Source: a virus
Virus record (IMG/VR): IMGVR_UViG_3300032223_002350
Location: 1-62,505 of that record
Length of the DNA: 62,505 nt
Direction: 5' to 3' (one strand)
The notes beneath the pieces were generated by a model. The model saw only the letters and a list, made by a program, of their open reading frames with translations. It had not been told where the DNA came from and searched no databases. Made by a program: the position numbers and the translations under genes. Positions 57,575 to 62,505 of this stretch are shown piece after piece (within the stretch, counting starts at the first letter, position 1; the number at the start of each line of letters is the position of its first letter).

Positions 57575-58339
57575 CTATACTTCTGTTCCTGGGAAAAAAA
57601 ACGAAGCAAACATTGGCAAATCTATTTCTGATTCTGTTCCGTCTTTAAAGGTAATATTAATTTTTGTTGATATATCAGGAGTCACTGAGTTTATGTATTT
57701 TCTTAGCTCTACTGAATCTCTTGACATCAGGGCTTGATCTACAAACTCACGAATAGTCTTTATTGTATAATCTCCATTTACTGATGTAATCTGATGTTTC
57801 ATTCGTAAACTAATCGCTCCAGGATCAGTTCCTAGCGCTTTCTTTAGACCTTTTGCTTCATCATCGATTCGCTTATCGTCTCCTACAGTAAGCAGCTTAA
57901 ATGTGATCTTATTCTTTGAAAATGGTAATGTAAATTCAAATTCATTCTTTCCAGTAAATAGACTCTCATCTATCTTCTTATATTCCATTGTTTGAAGATC
58001 TGCATTAATAACCTCTTCTTCTCCGGTTTCTGGATGTTGGTATTTGAATTGGTAGTCCTTGCCATAGGCTAAAATCCTTGCAGCAATTAAAAGTCCATTT
58101 CTATCTCCTAATATTAGATCATCATAATTAATGTCTGTGGAGATTAAGGCTTTAAGTGTCTTCTCAATTGCTGTGCCATTTTTGAGATTATTCACGTTTG
58201 TAAGTATATCCTCATGTCGAGCTGTCATATACTGCATCTCAATTTCACCTTTGGATAATGGACTTTCTTTTGTATAGATTAATCCCTTGCTTGGGAGTTC
58301 TATCATCTCTGTTGGAACTGTAAATTTTTGTTCTGCCAT
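57575..58339 (-). CDS. gp26-like T4 baseplate protein, 254 aa
   Basis: LPSKGLIYTKESPLSKGEIEM, MTARHEDILTNVNNLKNGTA, LILGDRNGLLIAARILAYG and a C-terminal MFASFFFPGTEV follow the T4 base-plate protein family (gp26 group, PF12322). It has an eight-T run near its end (57591-57600), a possible slip site, but no long frame opens in the -1 or +1 direction. It has its own promoter at 58391-58413. Confidence 0.75.
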   Translation of the reverse strand: MAEQKFTVPTEMIELPSKGLIYTKESPLSKGEIEMQYMTARHEDILTNVNNLKNGTAIEKTLKALISTDINYDDLILGDRNGLLIAARILAYGKDYQFKYQHPETGEEEVINADLQTMEYKKIDESLFTGKNEFEFTLPFSKNKITFKLLTVGDDKRIDDEAKGLKKALGTDPGAISLRMKHQITSVNGDYTIKTIREFVDQALMSRDSVELRKYINSVTPDISTKINITFKDGTESEIDLPMFASFFFPGTEV

Positions 58340-58390
58340 GTGTAACTTTGTTTATTATATATATTGAGGTTTTAAGTTTTCCTCTATCAA

Positions 58391-58413
58391 AAGAATATAA
58401 TGAAACTTTTTGA
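58391..58413 (-). promoter_or_regulatory. promoter candidate, TATATTCTT variant
   Basis: Minus-strand TCAA-N10-TATATTCTT, 52 nt upstream of the ATG at 58339. It lies between the HNH insertion and the gp26-like gene, perhaps restoring expression past the insertion. Confidence 0.6.
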
Positions 58414-58424
58414 GATTAAAAAGA

Positions 58425-59129
58425 TTATGTATTAAGTTTGTAATATATCTCATGATCTTGGAGAAATTGATAATATTTACTGGATTTAGTTTTGGGTTTA
58501 GAAGGATTTGCGTGAGTATCTTTATTTAATACATCATGAAGTACTGAGTAATGTATATTTCCTAAAATCTTTGATAATTGCAATGCAGATCCAGCTTCTA
58601 TTTTCTCTCCAGTAATTTTATTTTTGCAAATCACTGAACCCTTACTAGCTCTAGAATCTTCTCCTATTTTACCTAATTTTGATAGTGTAGCAGATTTTGA
58701 TATATTTAATCTTTGCTCATCTGTAGGAATCCAATCTTTTTTACCCCCTATTCCATTTTTATTCCCCTTTAGCTTTATTGCTATATTTTCTCTATGAGAT
58801 TTAGATTTTTTTCTTTTCCATAGTTTCATAAGGGCTTCTCTGGCTACTGCATATTCTTCTTCACTAAGTTCTAAATCTCCGCTATACGTCATTCTATGAA
58901 ATGCCCAAAGAAATTTATATCTATATAGCGGATGTTCTTTATAGCATTCTGCAAGTATCTTATGCACTCTATAATGTTCTCTAGCAGTTAGTAGTACTGT
59001 AGAGCTTTTTTTACCATACTCAGCTAAACATTCTGGGACTATATGATGTGCTTCATAGTATGTATCACCACCTTTTTGTCTATTTTCTAATAAAGCCTGT
59101 CTTATTATTTTAAAGTAACTTGTAAGCAT
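58425..59129 (-). CDS. HNH homing endonuclease, 234 aa
   Basis: EAHHIVPECLAEYG (residues ~27-40, HH and Glu of the ββα-metal nuclease) then LTAREHYRVHKILAE with the third His. A basic middle (KRKKSKSHRENIAIKLKGNK) and a NUMOD-type DNA-binding tail follow (LGNIHYSVLHDVLN). This is the typical mobile HNH layout. Unlike most genes here it has a perfect AAGGAGG ribosome-binding site, and that site is locked in a hairpin (59133-59165). It is inserted between tail tube and gp26-like genes. It is likely mobile and foreign. Confidence 0.85.
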   Translation of the reverse strand: MLTSYFKIIRQALLENRQKGGDTYYEAHHIVPECLAEYGKKSSTVLLTAREHYRVHKILAECYKEHPLYRYKFLWAFHRMTYSGDLELSEEEYAVAREALMKLWKRKKSKSHRENIAIKLKGNKNGIGGKKDWIPTDEQRLNISKSATLSKLGKIGEDSRASKGSVICKNKITGEKIEAGSALQLSKILGNIHYSVLHDVLNKDTHANPSKPKTKSSKYYQFLQDHEIYYKLNT

Positions 59130-59132
59130 GAA

Positions 59133-59165
59133 AAATCCTCCTTTATTATAAATATCGGAGGATTT
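59133..59165 (-). promoter_or_regulatory. RBS-sequestering hairpin with a late promoter in its loop
   Basis: The minus strand reads AAATCCTCC, a 15-base loop containing ATATTTATAATAAA, then GGAGGATTT and ATG 3 nt later: a nine-base-pair perfect stem. In long transcripts the RBS (GGAGG) is paired and hidden. If the loop's ATATTTATAA box is a late promoter, transcripts starting there would lack the left arm and leave the RBS free. Confidence 0.65.
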
Positions 59166-59209
59166 AGTTCGTTAGTAATTTAGAATAAAAATATTCTAGT
59201 AATTGAGGA

Positions 59210-59698
59210 TTAATAATTTAAAATACAAAAATCACAACCGAGTGTCAATGTTAACTCTGTAGGATCTGATGTAGACCAGTCATAATTACCAGCTGAGAAT
59301 GTTTTTATAAATGCACCTTTTACGATCCACTCACTTACTATATCTCCTACTGGTCCTACTATATCCAATGTTACATCTTTCTTATAGAAGTCAGAATAGC
59401 CATCGCGACCAGTAACTGATTCATGGTGTAATCTGACCCACTCCATACAAGCCTGTTGACCTGAAGGTGATATTGGATTATAAAGAGAAAGCTCAATGTC
59501 TTTCCACTCTGCTTTACCTTTTATCTTGAAGTAAGTGTTGATGTGATCTAATTTGATCTCTCCCATTTCAACGCTTGGTGCTGATGCCTTTTTAATCATG
59601 TATGAAGGAATACCGTCAATGTACATGATAAACCTATTACTTACTGTAGGTTCAAATGCTGTATAAAATATTTCTGATGGATCCAAAAGACCTGCCAT
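59210..59698 (-). CDS. tail tube protein (gp19-like), 162 aa
   Basis: RFIMYIDGIPSYMIKKASAP, EIKLDHINTYFKIKGKAEWK and ISLYNPISPSGQQACMEWVR-type blocks, with a final TELTLTLGCDFCILNY. The length and order fit the T4 gp19/phage tail tube fold. It forms the inner tube inside the sheath encoded at 60310-62064. A late motif precedes it (59728-59737). Confidence 0.85.
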   Translation of the reverse strand: MAGLLDPSEIFYTAFEPTVSNRFIMYIDGIPSYMIKKASAPSVEMGEIKLDHINTYFKIKGKAEWKDIELSLYNPISPSGQQACMEWVRLHHESVTGRDGYSDFYKKDVTLDIVGPVGDIVSEWIVKGAFIKTFSAGNYDWSTSDPTELTLTLGCDFCILNY

Positions 59699-59727
59699 TT
59701 TATTATAGTTTTATTATTGTTGTTCGT

Positions 59728-59737
59728 TTATAAATAT
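59728..59737 (-). promoter_or_regulatory. late promoter motif
   Basis: Minus-strand ATATTTATAA, 30 nt upstream of the tail-tube ATG. Confidence 0.55.
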
Positions 59738-59753
59738 CTTATTTTGTGTTTTA

Positions 59754-60284
59754 TTATTTTCCAAAGTAAAATCTAGACTGTATATCTTTTTTTACTTTAG
59801 ATAATATGCTGTCTGAATCTGATTCTATTGTTGAAATCTTTCTATAACTATAATCAAAAACTGAGATGGTTGCTACTTGTTTTGTGGGGTCGAAATTTGC
59901 GCAACAATAAATATAACTCATAGGTCCATTACTCACTTTCCAGCCGCACTGATCACCAGGAGAAAATTTAAGATGTTTAAATTCTTTAGCTAAACCACCT
60001 ATAGCATTAATAACAGCTTGTGCACTCTGATATTGCTTATCAAGAGATAATCCTTTTTTAATTGAAGAAAATGCGCCTTCAGTTACTTTCTTTTTTACTG
60101 CTGAGAATCCTTTGCCTTTTTTACCGATGTCTTTTCCAGCTTTTGCCTTTTTAACTACTGCAGATTTCTCCTTTTTGGTAAGACCTGCAGATGGTTTCTT
60201 TTTAGCTTCATTCAATACTTTTCCTTTAATGGACTCGTATAATGCCATTGGTATTTTTACTCGTACGATTGTGTCTTTATTCAT
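59754..60284 (-). CDS. basic hypothetical protein between tube and sheath genes, 176 aa
   Basis: Residues 23-75 are very Lys/Ala-rich (EAKKKPSAGLTKKEKSAVVK and GKDIGKKGKGFSAVKKK), like a DNA-binding or histone-type tail. The C-terminal half is folded, with GDQCGWKVSN and YIYCCANFD. It lies in the middle of tail genes, so it may be virion-associated. Function unknown. Confidence 0.6.
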   Translation of the reverse strand: MNKDTIVRVKIPMALYESIKGKVLNEAKKKPSAGLTKKEKSAVVKKAKAGKDIGKKGKGFSAVKKKVTEGAFSSIKKGLSLDKQYQSAQAVINAIGGLAKEFKHLKFSPGDQCGWKVSNGPMSYIYCCANFDPTKQVATISVFDYSYRKISTIESDSDSILSKVKKDIQSRFYFGK

Positions 60285-60309
60285 ATTATATGTCTATATA
60301 AGTAAGCGA

Positions 60310-62064
60310 TTAACCAAAGGAAACTCCTGTTGGTAGAATATTAAATGTCAAGTAAATAAATTCACTTGTTCTAGTTGGTTGTAAGTATATTGATCCTATA
60401 AGCTCGTTTCTGTCTATTGTGGCAGGTGTGTTATTTGTATCATCCATTACAACTGAGAAGCTGTAAAGACCTTGTCTCTGCTGTACGCTTGCAAGATATG
60501 GATTCACTGCATTCAGGAATTTATTTCTTGTTACCTGAGTGTTTGGTTCGAATACTAGGTTATCTGCAATCTGACCAATATAAGACTTAAGTGATATTAG
60601 CAATCTTCTAACATTAACTCTATCAAGTGCTGATGCTTTTTGCTGTAGTGTTTTTTGGCCGTATATTACTGTACCAACTCCTGGGAATATTGATATTGGG
60701 TTTACTTTAGATGAATATAGAGTATTTCTATCGTCAATTGAAAGTTTTCTTTCTGGCTGTAGAACTGTACTCATTCCACCTCTTGTAAAACCTGCTGGAG
60801 CAAACCACTCTGCGCTGATCTTATCATTATATTCATATACTGCTGGTACCATTGTAGAAGCTGGAACAAAATTAGTTTTTCCTGTTTCTATTGATCTTAC
60901 TTGTACCCATGGCCAATATGTAGCACCGTATGAGTTATCGTATGATTTAGCCAGTGTAGTTATCGTTCCTATATTCTGAGCATATCCACCCATATCTACT
61001 ACTGCGATGTTGTCTCCTCTATTCTGTGCAAGAGTTAAAAGAGCATTGATCTCAGTAGATGCATTCTGTGCTGTTATACCTGGAGCGTATACTGAGTTGA
61101 ATTTATATGAGTCTTTATTTCCAAGAAGGTTTATTGCCAGATCATAGTCTGCTGCATGTAGACCCTGTATATTTGAATTTGGAGTTGATGTTGTAGATGC
61201 TACTGTTGGAATTGCTTCAAACATATTTAATGCCTCTATTCCGAAAGATCCATATAGACCACCAGTTGCTCCATTAAATGCTCCGTTTATAGATCCTGAT
61301 CCTACTAAAGGAAGAGAACTTGTATATTGGCTTTGAGGAGTACCTGCTGCATTAAAGTAGTTTGGAGTATTCAGGTTTACTGATTTTACTCTAACATACT
61401 TACTCTTATTCATATACGATCCTGTAGTTTGCAAGTAGTAATTACCTGTGCTAGGATCTTGAATTGCATTTTGGGTTTGATCTCCAATTACATAAGATAT
61501 ATAAGTGTTTTGGTTTGGATCAAGAGAAAGATTGTTCCATGTTTCTAATACTGTTGTATTATTTACATAGTCATCTCCTCTGCGAATTACCAAACTAAAT
61601 AGACCTGAACCTGAATCAGAGCTTACTATTTCCCATCTTACATTTACAGATGAACCAGAAACAAGAGCACCGTTTGTTGCGCTACCTGAGTTATTCATTA
61701 CTGTACCTGCAGACAGTGTTTCTAAAGTAAATGCTGTTATACTACCAGATGCTATAACACTAGCTGTAGCTGGAGTATAAGATCCAGAAACTACTCTGGT
61801 AACTAGCAACGAAGAACCCCCTTGTTGGAAGTATCCATTTGCTGCCATGCTTGTAAGATATTCATATGAAGTACCTCCTGAAACAAAAGCTGCTCCGAAT
61901 ATTGCCTTGTATTGCGAATATGAAGTTACTATTGTTGGGATATTAACCGGTCCTAAAATTGTTGGTCCTATTAATGCAGCGCCTGCTTGGATTGGTCCCT
62001 GTGTTATCTGAGTCTGGTCGTTCTCAATCGAGAATACTCCAGGGCTTATGAGTGTTTCAGCCAT
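60310..62064 (-). CDS. tail sheath protein (gp18-like), 584 aa
   Basis: SPGVFSIENDQTQITQGPIQ, GAALIGPTILGPVNIPTIVT and FGAAFVSGG open the protein, as in T4-like sheaths. A large variable Ser/Thr-rich insert (about residues 95-260) precedes the conserved C-terminal half (WPWVQVRSIETGKTNFVP, PAGFTRGGMSTVL, KVNPISIFPGVGTVIYGQKTL, and VRRLLISLKSYIGQIAD). It is the contractile sheath, proof of a myovirus-type tail. A late motif lies 22 nt upstream. Confidence 0.95.
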   Translation of the reverse strand: MAETLISPGVFSIENDQTQITQGPIQAGAALIGPTILGPVNIPTIVTSYSQYKAIFGAAFVSGGTSYEYLTSMAANGYFQQGGSSLLVTRVVSGSYTPATASVIASGSITAFTLETLSAGTVMNNSGSATNGALVSGSSVNVRWEIVSSDSGSGLFSLVIRRGDDYVNNTTVLETWNNLSLDPNQNTYISYVIGDQTQNAIQDPSTGNYYLQTTGSYMNKSKYVRVKSVNLNTPNYFNAAGTPQSQYTSSLPLVGSGSINGAFNGATGGLYGSFGIEALNMFEAIPTVASTTSTPNSNIQGLHAADYDLAINLLGNKDSYKFNSVYAPGITAQNASTEINALLTLAQNRGDNIAVVDMGGYAQNIGTITTLAKSYDNSYGATYWPWVQVRSIETGKTNFVPASTMVPAVYEYNDKISAEWFAPAGFTRGGMSTVLQPERKLSIDDRNTLYSSKVNPISIFPGVGTVIYGQKTLQQKASALDRVNVRRLLISLKSYIGQIADNLVFEPNTQVTRNKFLNAVNPYLASVQQRQGLYSFSVVMDDTNNTPATIDRNELIGSIYLQPTRTSEFIYLTFNILPTGVSFG

Positions 62065-62085
62065 TTATATTGTTGTTTTTTCTAC

Positions 62086-62096
62086 TAATAAATATT
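62086..62096 (-). promoter_or_regulatory. late promoter motif
   Basis: Minus-strand AATATTTATTA, 22 nt upstream of the sheath ATG. Sheath is a classic late gene, so this anchors the motif as late. Confidence 0.6.
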
Positions 62097-62105
62097 GATA
62101 ATTTC

Positions 62106-62342
62106 TTACGAAATATCTCCTGTTTCTATATTTATCGTAACATTTCCATACTTTGACTTTATTTCTTCAAAAATAGATTCTTCTCTGTGTTTTAAAGATA
62201 TAATTTCCTTTTTCTGCTCATCAATCTTAAGTTCTATTGAGATCTTTTGAAATTCTAATTCTCCCAATGCTGATGCTATATCTAGAGCATCTTTTCTAAT
62301 CAGATTAATTTTGCTAAGTTCGTCTTCTGTAAGTTTTGCCAT
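62106..62342 (-). CDS. small coiled-coil protein, 78 aa
   Basis: A charged coiled coil (SKINLIRKDALDIASALGEL, LKIDEQKKEIISLKHREE) with a short beta tail (NVTINIETGD). Its length and place just upstream of the sheath gene recall small T4-like virion or assembly proteins. A late motif lies 16 nt upstream. Function unknown. Confidence 0.6.
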   Translation of the reverse strand: MAKLTEDELSKINLIRKDALDIASALGELEFQKISIELKIDEQKKEIISLKHREESIFEEIKSKYGNVTINIETGDIS

Positions 62343-62357
62343 AACGTGTATTTTTGT

Positions 62358-62367
62358 TTATAAATAT
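62358..62367 (-). promoter_or_regulatory. late promoter motif
   Basis: Minus-strand ATATTTATAA, 16 nt upstream of the ATG at 62342, between the two small genes. Confidence 0.5.
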
Positions 62368-62370
62368 CAA

Positions 62371-62484
62371 TTATTCTTCGTCGTCTTCGTAATCTTTAAT
62401 AATGTCACCAGATTCTTTCCACTTAAATGCTACTATTATTGCTATTGCTAACACAATCGATATAGATAGCACTAATAAGCACAT
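62371..62484 (-). CDS. small membrane protein, 37 aa
   Basis: Translates as MCLLVLSISIVLAIAIIVAF, then KWKESGDIIKDYEDDEE: one membrane helix and an acidic tail. An AT-rich leader precedes it. The size and acidic tail resemble small phage membrane proteins; function unknown. Confidence 0.5.
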   Translation of the reverse strand: MCLLVLSISIVLAIAIIVAFKWKESGDIIKDYEDDEE

Positions 62485-62505
62485 TGTATTTACACTTTAT
62501 TATAA

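Noticed and set aside
57575-57605. Programmed frameshift at the eight-T run near the end of the gp26-like gene
   Set aside because: A -1 shift gives only about 20 more residues and a +1 shift stops at once; the in-frame GIY-YIG relic explains the coding look of the region better.

Overview
The window reads as about 62.5 kb of a tailed, contractile-tail (T4-like, myovirus-type) phage genome. Every gene I accept is on the minus strand, so the transcription order runs from high to low coordinates. The DNA is AT-rich. Starts mostly lack a Shine-Dalgarno sequence and have A-rich leaders. The promoter-like boxes resemble the Bacteroidota -7 element (TAnnTTTG). I therefore infer a Bacteroidota host; no hallmark gene names the host directly. 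Major capsid, portal and terminase genes are not in this window.

Layout in transcription order. 62.5-47 kb: late tail genes, namely sheath, tube, an inserted HNH homing endonuclease, a gp26-like baseplate protein followed by a dead GIY-YIG homing-endonuclease remnant, a tape-measure-like protein, baseplate/hub proteins including a 1447-residue protein with a C-terminal lysin domain, and an ADP-ribosyltransferase-like gene flanked by direct repeats. 46.7-34 kb: replication and recombination genes, namely a short divergent family-A polymerase, leucine-rich-repeat and WCTT-motif proteins, a gp32-like SSB, a UvsX-like recombinase, a 5'-3' exonuclease, a DnaB-like helicase, a B12-dependent ribonucleotide reductase and the main family-A DNA polymerase. 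34-25 kb: a complete GroES/GroEL pair and nucleotide genes (dUTPase, dCMP deaminase, a nucleoside deoxyribosyltransferase-like protein, thioredoxin, and a thymidylate-synthase homologue fused to a second domain), plus a RecB-type nuclease.

24.7-11.5 kb is a 13 kb sugar and glycan island. It holds GT-B and GT-A glycosyltransferases, a nucleotidyltransferase-kinase fusion, a HAD phosphatase, a GatZ-like protein, a methyltransferase, a cupin and a glycosyltransferase-DUF1796 fusion, with visible segmental duplication. 11.4-1 kb holds a ClpP-like protease, a triple-HTH protein, a DUF6745-type gene and its usual partner, two tetrapeptide-repeat microproteins, a holin-like protein and a run of small, individually promoted genes interspersed with structured RNAs.

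Two regulatory grammars are visible. Early or middle units carry TCAA-N10-TACWTTTATAA, often with an upstream T-run and an AAACAAATACCTGA box. Late genes carry ATATTTATWA close to the start. The observations most worth follow-up are: (1) the thymidylate-synthase homologue with the dCMP-type Asp (N177D equivalent), fused to a domain resembling the HhH-glycosylase-like base-hypermodification enzymes; (2) paired about 190-nt structured RNAs and a tRNA-like RNA in the early region; (3) the fixed-spacing promoter; and (4) a homing endonuclease whose strong RBS is locked in a hairpin whose loop is a late-promoter motif. Family names come from reading motifs in translated sequence and from memory of protein families; no search was run.
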